A program made the translations under genes and the position numbers. A stretch of DNA of 64,000 nt from Macrophomina tecta (lineage: Eukaryota > Ascomycota > Dothideomycetes > Botryosphaeriales > Botryosphaeriaceae): positions 2,795,501 through 2,859,500 of the forward strand of contig JAKSGN010000037.1 in NCBI GenBank assembly GCA_024180945.1, written 5' to 3'. Positions within the stretch are counted from its first letter, which is position 1; every line of letters begins with the position of its first letter. Below, in pieces: positions 32,858-42,790 of this stretch. The notes beneath the pieces were generated by a model. It did not search any database. It was not told the origin of the DNA and was given only the letters and a program-made list of their open reading frames with translations.

Positions 32858-34304
32858 CTAGACGCTAGTCTCTATGTTAGCGGTGCACACATTGAAAGTC
32901 TGACTTCGTGCACCTACACGCTCAATCCTATCCTCCTCTAGGAGTTTGTCCATGATAAGCTTGGCGTCTCGTTGCTGTCCTGCCGTGACGTTAGCGGCAA
33001 CAATCATGAGCGGGTGACGAGGACTACCATCTCTGTCCACGCGCCAATGGAGCCGTATGGATGTCGCTTTGACTAACCCTTGCCTGTAGCCCTTGACAAG
33101 CTCGCTGACGTATAAGAGATGAGACCAAATACCGATGCCGGTGGAAAATAGTACGACGGTGCCAAAATTGTCGAGGTTATGGCCACTGCCGTAAGGGCCG
33201 TCAATCCACGCGCTGGCGTCGCTGTCGATCAGCTGCTCCAACACTTTTGTGAAGCCGTCCCGCGGTTGTATAAGGAGTGTCACCTCGAGCGAGTCGCCAA
33301 GACGCCTCCACCAGGATATAGTGAATGGGTGCCGTTGGAAGATGGAAAATGCGCTAGCTCTCGGCACGGTAAGGTAGACGTACTGGCCGGCAGCCACCTT
33401 CCACGGCCTTGGAGACGTAATTCTTATCTGCAGTGCGTCGCCTGCATGGCGAACGCTGGCCGTCGTCCTTCCACGTGTCCAGCTAAAGTTGCGCCACGCG
33501 ATGCGAAGCCACGTCCAGGACAGTGTGATCAATGGGAACGCCGTCGCAACAATGCGCAGGACCTTGGCCGTGATGGTAGCTGAGGTGATGTGGATCCAAA
33601 GGCCTGCGACGAGCACCTTCCACAAAAGTGAGTGGAATGCGAACGCGAGCTCGTATAGCCTGCCCTGTACAAGGAGTATACCGGAGAGACAAGAAGCTGC
33701 AATCGCCGCTCCCCCCTAGCCCTGAGTTAGTGAGTGTTCCGTGGACGGTTTGGCGCTGTGCTTCGTGTGCTTAAGCATGAGATGTTGGGGATATCTGAGG
33801 GTGGCGGTTCAGTCAACTTACAGCAACACCGAGAGAGTTGGACCGGCTGAGATGGAAGCCTTCAGAAGAGATGGCGATCACAGCATGGATGAGAACTTCC
33901 AGAAATACTACAAGGCCGACGCAAGCATGCAGGTGGCGCTGCCGCGCGAGGGACCAGCCAAAGCACCCTGCCACCAAACTGAGGGGCCCTAGCGTCAGGA
34001 AGATGACGTTAGCGAGCGCCACCAAACCCGCTCTAGATCCTGCTTCTTCGAGCGATATCGTGCCTACTGCCAGAGGAACAGCGTTAGCCGCGACGTAGAT
34101 GACGCCGAAGATTGCCGCAAGCCGCGAGACGGATCGAAACGGCGGCGGACTTTCCGAATAGACAAGATGGGCCAGAACTGTCGGTCTGAAGCGAAAGTAC
34201 ATGATGGTAGCAATGATACGGGCGAATCGCAGGGTCAGTAGCAGCGATAACAGACCGCCCAGCACCGCTGCGTACCAAATGGGTGCGTTTGCCCAGGACC
34301 CCAT
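32858..34304 (-). CDS. Ferric reductase-like transmembrane oxidoreductase, short
   Basis: 446 aa, exons 33822–34304 and 32858–33715 with a 106-nt intron. About seven hydrophobic segments come first. Paired haem-ligand histidines are visible in HACVGLVVFLEVLIH and HSLLWKVLVAGLWIH, as in FRE proteins. The FAD-binding part has RHPFTIS, and a nucleotide-binding STGIGI follows. The expected C-terminal Cys-Gly-Pro (CGPxx) region that helps bind NADPH is not seen, and the protein is shorter than usual (500–800 aa), lacking the long N-terminal extracellular part too. The family moves electrons from NADPH across the membrane to reduce Fe(III)/Cu(II). Activity here is uncertain. Confidence 0.8.
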
Positions 34305-34502
34305 CTCCGAAAGGCCTGCCGCACCTGCCCCTCGTGCAGTGACCGCTTTAAGTACCCGCCACCTTCATGTACCTCAAAATATTTTCGGACGAAGGCTTGC
34401 TTGTTGTTGGTTGGCCAGGGATGATGGACACTTTTTGACCCAGGTCAATGCATGCTTATATATTATGCGGGTAACACCCACCTCCCCAGAACCGAAGAAA
34501 GC

Positions 34503-34921
34503 ATGAGAATATCCGCAGTCATGGACTCCAAACCGACTCGTGCTTGGAAGGAGCGCTACAGAAAACGGATCATGAACTTCCTCCGCAGAGCTCACGAGAT
34601 TGCAGCGCAGTTCGGGGCGGATATTTACGTCGTGGCCTACAAAGACGGTAAATACTACGCTTTTTCATCTTCCGACCGCGATGGGTGGCCGCCAACGGCA
34701 GAGCAGATTGTAGGTAAGCGGTGCGCAGGTGTAGAGAGACCGACTGACCCCGTCAGAAGAAAGCCCTCCCACCGGCAGTCGTCAAAAAGCCTGACGATTT
34801 CCCCGTGTTCAAGTCAGACCAGCGCTCTGGCCGACCTCCGGCTTTGCCAACCCTACGGAAGCCACCATCAATGGCGCTCGCCCGAAATGGGCCAGAGGAA
34901 AGAAACCAGTGGGCTTTGTAG
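34503..34921 (+). CDS. Small MADS-box-like (SRF-TF type) protein
   Basis: 123 aa, exons 34503–34709 and 34757–34921, 47-nt intron with GTAGGT donor (a GTAAGC donor four bases later would give another frame). Residues 14–65 have the MADS layout: a basic helix (RYRKRIMNFLRRAHEIAAQ), then FGADIYVVAYKDGKYYAFSS, equivalent to the 'CDAEVALIVF' strand. The remainder is Pro/Lys-rich. There is no K-box or long activation domain, so this is a minimal version. Likely nuclear DNA-binding or dimerising protein by family; targets unknown. Confidence 0.68.
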
Positions 34922-35557
34922 TAGATCTTAACCAAATGAAACTTTGATAGCGTGCGTGCTCTTAAGCGCCATATATTCATTGTCTACATATGAAGGATTC
35001 TGACCGCTGTTCTTATTTCCACTTTCTGCCCCATAACTTCGCTTGGTATTACGTTGTGAACGCTGGAACTCTTCATGCAACTAACAAGGTGCCAGGTGCT
35101 TAGTTCTCGTGGCTTCTAAGGGAGTAGTCAGGCGGTGGTGAGTCCGGCGGGGAGAAATTCAAAGGCGTGGATGGCGGTGGCGAGCGATCTATCCACCGCC
35201 TGCGAAGAGGAGCGATCATCCCCCTCGGTCCCGAGTCCCGCGGGCGCTCTCCCCTTGACACCTCGAATACGATAAACCGTACCGTCAGCGAGCATATCTC
35301 CAACTCGAATCCGAAACGCATGAGCGATGAGCGATGGGAAACGCGCTAAGAAACGAAGTGAGCGTACAGAAGCTATAAAGAGCGATGAGCGTGGAGCTTA
35401 TCGCGTTCACGAAGCTGTGGGCCAAGATATTTATTTGTAGGCCATTACCTTTTTTCTTTACCCATGGGTCTGTGGTCAGAATAAGCGCGCAAGATAAATT
35501 CTGACCCCCTTCGATGGTGCTAGGAAGAAAAATAACCGCGGGCAGCGTTTACACATG
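34922..35557. other. Intergenic
   Basis: No gene seen. Short imperfect repeats of GAGCGATGAG occur around 35320–35395. Confidence 0.45.
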
Positions 35558-35577
35558 TATATATATATATATATATA
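35558..35577 (+). promoter_or_regulatory. (TA)n tract acting as possible TATA region
   Basis: Ten TA units lie 37–56 bases before the DUF1996 start codon, where a TATA box would be expected. Confidence 0.4.
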
Positions 35578-35613
35578 GCTCGGCTTGTCTACTGACTCTA
35601 TCCTGAACCCGTC

Positions 35614-36760
35614 ATGGCTTCCTTTACGCTCGTGGCTCTCAGTCTCTGCGCCTTCGCGGGCTCGTGCGAAGCGTTCTGGAGGATGCCCTGTCGGACTCGT
35701 ACCGGCTTGGCACGGATGGATCCCATCATATCGCCAGGAATAGTATCAGAACATGCGCACGCAATCCACGGGGGAAACAGTCAGTCCCTCCTACACACCT
35801 TGCGAGTTGTGCTCACCACAAATTAGATTTTTCCCTCAACACCACGTACCCCGACCTGCTGGCTTCGAATTGCACTTCCTGCGCCGCTGTGCAAGATAAA
35901 TCCGCCTACTGGACTCCTTCTTTAATGTTCGTCCACGCTGATGGAACTACAGAAGTTCTGCCTCAAAAAGGAGGGATGCTAGTGTGTGTGATCATACAGC
36001 GATACCTCTCGGCAGGGCTGACCGCAGCAGATACTATTTCCTACACGGCGAGACGGTCCAGCCGTTCCCTCCATATTTCAGTATGGTCGCAGGCAACTCA
36101 ACAAGGCGCTCCTTCACCGCGTCGCAGTTTGACAGCTTAAGTCAAGATTCTCTCTATCAGCGAGCAATAGGTTTCAACTGTCTCAATTACAGCGCACCCG
36201 CGGAGCCTAGCCTGGCCCGGCATTATCTACCGCCGAAGTCATTCACGGACGCCCAATGCCTCGATGGTCTGCGGCTAGAGCTCATGTTTCCTTCGTGTTG
36301 GAACGGAGAAGCCAACGCGACCGACCACAAGTCACATCTCGCGTACCCGGACCAAGTGATGGACGGGAACTGTCCAGAAGATTACCCTCAACATCTCCCG
36401 GCTTTGCTTTTCGAGACAATTTGGGATACGTACGCTTACAAAGATTTACAGGGAGAATTTATTCTCAGCAACAAAGACACGACCGGTATGTGTGGTGCTT
36501 GATCGCAACGCAGGCTGGCGAGTTGACTTCTGACAGGCTACGGCTACCACGGCGACTTCATGAACGGATGGCGGACAGATATCCTGCAGCGGGCCATAGT
36601 TGAATGCACGGACATGTCTGGCATGATCGAGAAATGTTCTGTCTTCTCTCTGCAGCCGAACGAGGAGAATCCTGGCTGCGTTTTCACTCCACCGCAAGAG
36701 CTGGCGAACGAAGATTGCGCTGGGCCTCGAGACGGACTCTGCGGTAACATCACGGCCTAG
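35614..36760 (+). CDS. Secreted DUF1996 protein
   Basis: 333 aa from exons 35614–35779, 35827–35983, 36031–36485 and 36537–36760 (introns 47, 47 and 51 nt). A signal peptide covers about residues 1–20, ending before FWRMPC. The DUF1996 hallmarks follow: MPCRTRTGLARMDPI, HAHAIHGG, NCTSC, KSAYWTPSLMF, AIGFNCLNY, GLRLELMFPSCWNG, HKSHLAYPD and GYGYHGDF. This domain is common in secreted fungal proteins, sometimes with WSC domains, but its activity is unknown. C-terminal Cys-rich stretch about 60 residues long. No WSC domain here. The model is complete and undamaged. Confidence 0.93.
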
Positions 36761-36879
36761 CAGTAAAGTAAATGGGAAGGGCGAAAAATAAAGCGCATAG
36801 TGTAAGCTATCATCTACGGGACATTCTTGGTGTGTCCATGCAGGCAACACACGGCCAGCTTTGTGTTGGCGGGACACTT

Positions 36880-37827
36880 TCACTCTAACAGGTGTACTCT
36901 GCAGGAATCATCGGGGCAAGAGTAGTCCGAGTAGTCGGAACAATCGGAATCGTCATCGATGGGTGTTGCTGTCAGTGGTTAGCGCTTTAAGTAGTTAGCA
37001 GGCGTCCACCACTTACCGTCATTTGTATTCGGGAAGCCTTCAGTTTGGCCTGGCTGGATGGCTCCGTTTTGGACTTGACTCCCCCACTCAATACTAGCCA
37101 ATCTGCGCTTCAGTGCCATATTTTCCATGATTATTGGCCCTGCATCTATGTTGTGAGAAATTGCGAGCTCGTATCTGGTGAGGAGGGCGGTGTGGTCGGT
37201 CTGGAGCTGCCCATATGCGGCTTGCAAGTTGGTAAAGGCTTGTTTCCAAAAGTTTAGCTGGCTCAGTAGGTGGTTCCCGTAGCGTGCATGCATCCGCGAA
37301 TACTCGACAGCGGCTTGCTCTCGATTGTAAAAACCTTGCAGGGTGTTGAGGTCGATCGTCATAGAAGGGTGACTGGGCGGATGGTGGGATTCCTGTGATT
37401 TATTAGTCGAGGACTTTCTTAGGAGATTTGCGATACATTCCCGTTCCTCAACCACGCCTCGGTCAGACGAGGTGGAAGTGGATGGTGCCATAAGCTCCGT
37501 CGAACTCTGCTGGGGCGTTGTGTACTGTGTGGAAAAGGATGGCGTCGTCGAGTGGTGCGTAAATTCAGAGCTCTGCTGATCCATGGTGCCTCGGATAGAG
37601 GAAGACACAATCAAGGGTGCCATGGGACCAGAACCCTGATTTCCCATGCTATAGTTAGAGGAGGGCTGGGCTGAAGGTATGAATCCAGAGCTTTGTTGTC
37701 TCGCGAAACCTTGGGCGGAGGAGGACATGGCTGACTGCGACATGCGTTTAGGGCTCTGCCGGTCAATGGTACCTGGAGAGGCAGAGTTTGATAAAGAAGT
37801 GACGATATGAGTGCCTTGATGTTCCAT
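36880..37827 (-). CDS. Ser/Gln-rich protein with helical paralogue domain
   Basis: 299 aa, exons 37017–37827 and 36880–36968, 48-nt intron with GTAAGT donor. The start at 37827 is chosen because a TATA box lies 51 bases upstream; the frame is open further up. Residues 1–150 are Ser/Thr/Gln-rich with a degenerate repeat of about 40 residues (SSS..G...QQSS.F). Residues about 155–250 hold the helical domain shared with the gene at 30872–31289 (LNTLQGFYN, AVEYSRMHA, LLSQLNFWKQAF, NMALKRRLA). The C-terminus is acidic with three Cys (DDDSDCSDYSDYS). Function unknown. Confidence 0.7.
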
Positions 37828-37877
37828 ATGGTGCTGGGTTTGCAGAGCAAAAGACCAAGGTGAGGATATCATGATAG

Positions 37878-37885
37878 GTTTTATA
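37878..37885 (-). promoter_or_regulatory. TATA box of the Ser/Gln-rich gene
   Basis: TATAAAAC on the minus strand, 51 bases before the ATG at 37827. Confidence 0.5.
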
Positions 37886-38344
37886 GGCAAAAAAGCAGGC
37901 CAGATTTCGGTGTGGTCATCGCCGCTGGGGATGGCTCTGGTCATGAAACAGCTAAGGCTGTCCGGACATTCCTGAGTGCTCGATGCCGATGGTGGTGTGC
38001 GAGACGCCACGGCGCAGCAACATCGCACCCTGGAACCACCAACCTATCTTTGGCACGAAGCGGCTGACAGCTCTTTTTCCGCTCGTCCTCGCCGCTCAAC
38101 TCTGATGATAGTGTTGAAGCGCGCGCCTGTATCAGTGCCGTAAAGCTGCGAAAATAGAACATCGCGGCCACCGCCACTGTTGGAAGCGCTGGGCACATTG
38201 GGGGAAACCAACCGCAAATCAGAAAGCTATGGACCAGAACGCTGTCGACACCGCCGGATGGCATAGAAATGGAGCTATCACCCTCGCAACCGGGACCATT
38301 CTCTTTGTCACGATCCAACGGGGCATATTCGTTCTGTCACAGCC

Positions 38345-39208
38345 TTGTCCATGACTTGCCGTACGATGATGCCAATCCGAGCCTCTCACGGCCGACCCTT
38401 TGCTCGAGCTCTTGGCCAACAATCGCCCGACAACCCGCCATTCCTAAACTTCTCCTCCACCTCTCCTTTCAGCTACACACCCTCGCCAGCGACGCTTCAT
38501 CAAGCTTCCCGCACCGGCTTACCACACGTTTCCCTCGAGACCCATACTTCAGTTGTACCTGTTCCGACGCCATCCACAAATGCGTCGACCGCCCCAGATG
38601 GCTCCTTCACTGCAGCGGAAGTGCCCTGGACCACCGTTGTCTGGTTTCCGCCCATGTCCGCCGGCAAGACGGCGGCTATTGTAGCGGCAACCGTCGTTCC
38701 AGTCGTGCTGATAATTGTCGGCGCTCTGTTCCTCTCGAGATTCCTCTGGCGGCGGGAGACCGCCAAGTCAAGCGAGCTGGCGGTCGCTCCCCGCCCGCAA
38801 TCAACGGTGCGCGGCGGTGGCTGGGCTTCGAATGCTGGATATCAACGTACCTCCCACACGATAACAACTCAAAACCATCAGCTTTCCGTCAGGACTCCAG
38901 CAACAAGTCCACGTGCTACCGCCGATTCCATCAGCCTAAGAAACGTGCCGCAGGGAGTCTACGAGCGCCACTTTGGCGACTTATCGTTCCTTCTAGATGG
39001 CAGCGAACAGTCAGACAGTAGCGATAACCATGGCAATGGAGACAGCAGCAGCATGGTGGACAGTAGTAGATGCAGCAGCGATTTTCTCACCTCCAGAGGA
39101 TCAGCGGGCCGACAAGCCTCCTACTATATACCTTCCTCCGTCTTAGATCTTGCATCTGTCGGACAGGAATTTGCAGAGCTGAATGAGAGATTTGGATTAC
39201 AAGTTTAG
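38345..39208 (+). CDS. Single-pass membrane protein, Ser/Thr-rich ectodomain
   Basis: 287 aa. Residues 1–105 are Ser/Thr/Pro-rich, as in heavily O-glycosylated fungal surface proteins. One membrane segment follows at about 107–132 (AAIVAATVVPVVLIIVGALF) with a basic stop-transfer RFLWRR. The cytosolic tail is Ser-rich and ends hydrophobic. This layout resembles fungal Mid2/Wsc-type wall sensors, but no WSC or CFEM Cys motif is seen, and a signal peptide is not obvious at this start; a first exon upstream is possible. It is divergent to the gene at 36880–37827. Confidence 0.55.
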   Translation: MSMTCRTMMPIRASHGRPFARALGQQSPDNPPFLNFSSTSPFSYTPSPATLHQASRTGLPHVSLETHTSVVPVPTPSTNASTAPDGSFTAAEVPWTTVVWFPPMSAGKTAAIVAATVVPVVLIIVGALFLSRFLWRRETAKSSELAVAPRPQSTVRGGGWASNAGYQRTSHTITTQNHQLSVRTPATSPRATADSISLRNVPQGVYERHFGDLSFLLDGSEQSDSSDNHGNGDSSSMVDSSRCSSDFLTSRGSAGRQASYYIPSSVLDLASVGQEFAELNERFGLQV

Positions 39209-39977
39209 CGTTAGTTTAGAGCTATGCGAAATCGACTGCTCCCTTATTACTCTAACACCCACCCGCGGTCGAACATCTAAGAGCTCCGCTTGCGAAAGAA
39301 ATTAATACAAGGGAACAAGTCAAAAGAGGGACACCCGAGGAGGGAGTGCCCCCGCTTGAAGAGATGCCGCCAAACCTGCTGCTATTAGTGGTCGGCGGTC
39401 TTCGCGGATCCCCCGGCTCCGGAATTTCAGGACGCACCTGAGTCTGATCGCTGCGCTTCGGGGGTTCCTACTTCAGTCACATGTCCTAGCCGATCCTACA
39501 AACCGAATGGTCAGAATAAGCTAGAGCATAATCGCTGTGCCGCACGTATTTCGCACATGAGTCAACGTGCCGGTAGAGATTGACAAGGTTTACAGCCCAA
39601 GTTGATATGGGTGGGCGCTCGGACCACCCAACACATTGGCAGCCAGGATAGCCCGGCGACCGGCACAGTCCAGCCGCTATCTCGCCCAAGCCATCTGAGG
39701 CTCTTTTTGTGCGCAGCCCAACGTGCAGGGGAGTTTGGTTGGTTGTCGCCGTGTCCAGCAGCGTCGCTCGAAAAGCGCGCGCCTCCGCGGCCCGCCGCCT
39801 CCCGCACTGCCCACCGCGCCTCTCGCAGTGACACCACGCGCTGGTCCAGAGCGGCACGGTGCTCTGTTGTAGTCCAAGAGTGTGAGCCGTCGCTACTGGT
39901 AACACTAGCACGCGACGTTGGGGTGAGGTCCCCCTATCCCCCGCCGCGGCGTCGCTCCTCCAGTCTCATTCACCGTC
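39209..39977. other. Intergenic
   Basis: GC-rich with overlapping frames on both strands (39486–39911 minus, 39602–40075 plus), none convincing. Probably upstream region of the SAT4-like gene. Confidence 0.45.
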
Positions 39978-41029
39978 ATGCTCTCTCCAGCCGTTCATCA
40001 AGCCCTGCCGTGGGCTTTCTTTACCATTGCTCTCATATCATTCATCCTGCGTGTCTCCATCCACCAGCGCTATAAGCGCGCTCTCGACCGCCGCTTGCTG
40101 AACGGCGACTTCGCCGCCCTCGCTGCTCTTCTCATCCTCTTCGCCCACGACGTGCTTGCGGTGATAACGACGCGCAGCTTAATGTACCTTTCTGATAGCT
40201 CGCGGATGCAGTCACGCGACCATCGACCGGACCTCGCAGAGACGCTTTCCGGCCTGCTCAAGCGCCAACTTCCCTTGACGCTCCTCTTCACCTCCGGGCT
40301 CTGGGCGGTCAAGTTCGAGTTCCTTTACCTGCTGTATAGCCTGGTCGTCAACCTCAGGTCGTTGTACCGCGCCTGGCTTTGTGTCTTTGCGGCGACCGTG
40401 TTCACGTACTTGACGTCTCTGTTGTGCTATCCGATCTCGACTGTCGACTGTGGTATGTCGCCGTTTCTGGGACGGTTCACGGTTCTGATCTATTTCTAGA
40501 CGACTGTCCCGCGCGCACGGCGGTCCATCTATCGCTGCCACTAGTCCGGTACAATGCAGCATGGGACGTCATCACGGATTTCCTTATCGTCGCCTTGCCG
40601 CAGGCCTTGGCCATGGGATCCTCCGCCACGAGCTCTATCGGATTTGCGGCGAGCGTGTCGTTCATGCTGGCTCGTCTGCCTATGATCTCCGCGATTCTCC
40701 GGGCAGCGATCTCGCGAAGGGAATCTTTAGTTTCAGAGTTGTTATGGCTCAACATGTGGGCAAGCATCCAGATTAGCATGTCTATAACGCTGAGCAACCT
40801 GATGGCTCTCAGGCAACTGCGCGCCGCACGCCGTATGGCGACCGGCGGACGAACAAGAACGGGCTCGCCCAGCCTGCGCCGACACCTGCGGCAGACGAGC
40901 GGTGGGAGGTGGCCTTCTCTTATCCTGAGCCGATGGAGCTGGAGCACATCGGCCCGGTCTCGCCGTCTCACTGAGATTATTCATTCGCCATATGCGGAGG
41001 AAGGTCATGGATTTCGTCGTACTCAATGA
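39978..41029 (+). CDS. SAT4/rhodopsin-type multi-pass membrane protein
   Basis: About 334 aa, exons 39978–40452 and 40500–41029 with a 47-nt intron (GTATGT...CTAG). Seven hydrophobic segments can be traced; the motif NAAWDVITDFLIVALP matches the fungal rhodopsin/SAT4 family ('N..TD..I..LP'). Cys residues before and after the intron (VDCDDCP) fit the family's extracellular disulphide. Proteins of this group include Pth11-like receptors, so surface sensing is a possible role. Oddity: after about 40845 the given frame is Arg-rich and unlike a normal tail, whereas a one-base shift reads NKNGLAQPAPTP...MELEHIGPVSPSH and stops at 40974. A frameshift or sequencing error near there is likely. Confidence 0.7.
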
Positions 41030-41237
41030 TGTGTTCCTACGTCACCTGTACCGGATCCTCGTCGATGTGTTGCAATACACCTGAGAATCCTCAGATAGCT
41101 CCCACCTAGCCCTAATCTCTACTACTTGAGGATAATGAAGGTTCCTACTAAAGCGAGGAGCGCTGATCCGGCTAACGGGCTGGCCGTCGGTGTGGGCGAT
41201 CTTCTTGGTGATTAGTCTATCGAACACAAGGATGCTA

Positions 41238-41621
41238 CTAAGGCGGTCTTACCGATCTCCTCTCTACGTATCTTGCAACATTTTCCTCGAGCCGCATGCC
41301 CTCCAGTAGCAAGTCGCGGATGGCATAAAAGACCGGCGGTATCTCAACACGGGTGGTGTGGAAGTCAGACTGTCGTCGGCTGTAAATGACGCCGTCGCGG
41401 CCGGCGTAGAGGTGCCTGTCCAGATGGCGAACAAAATCTCTCGTGCGGCTGCATGTCAGTCGGAAACCCACTCGGCAGTCGGAGCACCCTTCTGCATGGT
41501 TGAGGTATCTGCGAATCAAGTATAACTCGCTGTCGCTCAAAGGCCTCGAAACCGACTCTACAATCCGACGAGAAAAGCGAACGTGGGGTGGTGGGCGCGA
41601 CGAGAACGGATGATGCGCCAT
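41238..41621 (-). CDS. Small conserved-looking protein with CxxC
   Basis: 127 aa. The segment SDSELYLIRRYLNHAEGCSDC followed by a later Cys resembles a family of small fungal proteins with 'YL.HAE.C..C' that I recall only loosely. A GTAAGA donor sits five codons before the stop, so a further short exon downstream is possible. No membrane segment or signal peptide. Function unknown. Confidence 0.55.
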   Translation of the reverse strand: MAHHPFSSRPPPHVRFSRRIVESVSRPLSDSELYLIRRYLNHAEGCSDCRVGFRLTCSRTRDFVRHLDRHLYAGRDGVIYSRRQSDFHTTRVEIPPVFYAIRDLLLEGMRLEENVARYVERRSVRPP

Positions 41622-42726
41622 GTCTGGGCCGGTGAAGGTAGGATGAAAGTTCCACCTACATATTCGCTATGGTTGGCTCTTGACCATGTCCAGACGCTGC
41701 GTGCCCAAGAAATAATTCTGCGGCCAATACGTATTAAAGCCGACCACACTGCCCGCTGCTCCCCTGAGCCCGTCGGTTCCAGGAATGCAGATCAGCATGG
41801 CACGTCTGGTCGGGAAATTGAAGAGGTTCTTCGCAAGGATTATTCCAGCGAAGAGATCGCACAAGCTGCAGAAGAAGAATATTTGTCAACCAAAATCCCC
41901 TGTTTTAGGCAACACTCCTTTTTTGATGTCAGACTTTCTTGCCTTACTACCTCAGGCATCTCCTTTATCTCGAATATTCTATCCTTTAGGCAACAACACT
42001 CCTTAGTGTCTAACCCCGCATCGGCACTCTTTCTCGGATCTTTGGTATCCTCGGTTATGTAGCTATCACTCACATATATAAGCAAGCCTACCGGCCTTCC
42101 TCTTGGGAGACAGGCAGAAACACACAGACAGAAATTCAGTTCTTTCTTCTGACCTCACCGAGTTCGGGCCTGAGGCCCACCCAAATTCGACAATATTAGT
42201 AGTCCGATAAGCCTTGACGAAGCTAAGAAGAATCAAGCAGTTACTCGAGGACAGCTATTTATCCACTAGGTTCGGGCTTGGGCATCGGGTCAACCGAGCG
42301 TAGTAAGAGAGCAATTAAATTCAATTCTACCATCACCACACGAATACCCTTATGTTCCTTAGAACGGCTTATTGTACTTGTCGATTCAGAGATAGCTATT
42401 ACATAAGGCAATGAACTTCATATATGCATCACCCTGTGAATAGCTGATCAAGGAACACCATCATGCGTATGTAGTCTCTCGCTCCAGCTTCTTCAGATGA
42501 TAAGCAGCCATTCAATCCATCACTGTTCACACTAAAATCCGATAGCCCCTTTAACGTGAAATTTTTACTCTTATGTGTACTAAGAGAAGCCCGTATATAT
42601 AAAGCGAAAAGAGCTTCCCTCGAGAGTGAGGGTGAATGTCAGAAATATTACAGCACGGGGCTGACATAGGTCCGAGCAAACGAAATGTTTCTACCCACGA
42701 CGCGAAAAATACGCTTCTATGGGACT
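41622..42726. other. Intergenic with possible LTR-like sequence
   Basis: No gene. A partly repeated phrase TTTAGGCAAC...ACTCCTT occurs near 41903–41922 and 41985–42004. A TATATAAG lies at about 42076 followed by a pyrimidine-rich leader, which could be a decayed LTR, but ends and target duplication were not found. Confidence 0.3.
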
Positions 42727-42734
42727 TATAAATA
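42727..42734 (+). promoter_or_regulatory. TATA box of the LPMO gene
   Basis: TATAAATA, 64 bases before the start codon. Confidence 0.5.
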
Positions 42735-42790
42735 TCCGCGTCCTCTCTCCTCAACTTCACCGGTAACAAGACTGTCTTCAGTAGCAAGCA

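Noticed and set aside
39602..40075. 157-codon plus frame overlapping the SAT4-like start
   Set aside because: Arg/Ser-rich, in another frame than the membrane protein, and conflicts with a minus-strand frame of equal quality.
41880..42220. Possible solo LTR
   Set aside because: Two partial repeats and a TATA-like site, but no matching ends or target duplication; left as a remark only.
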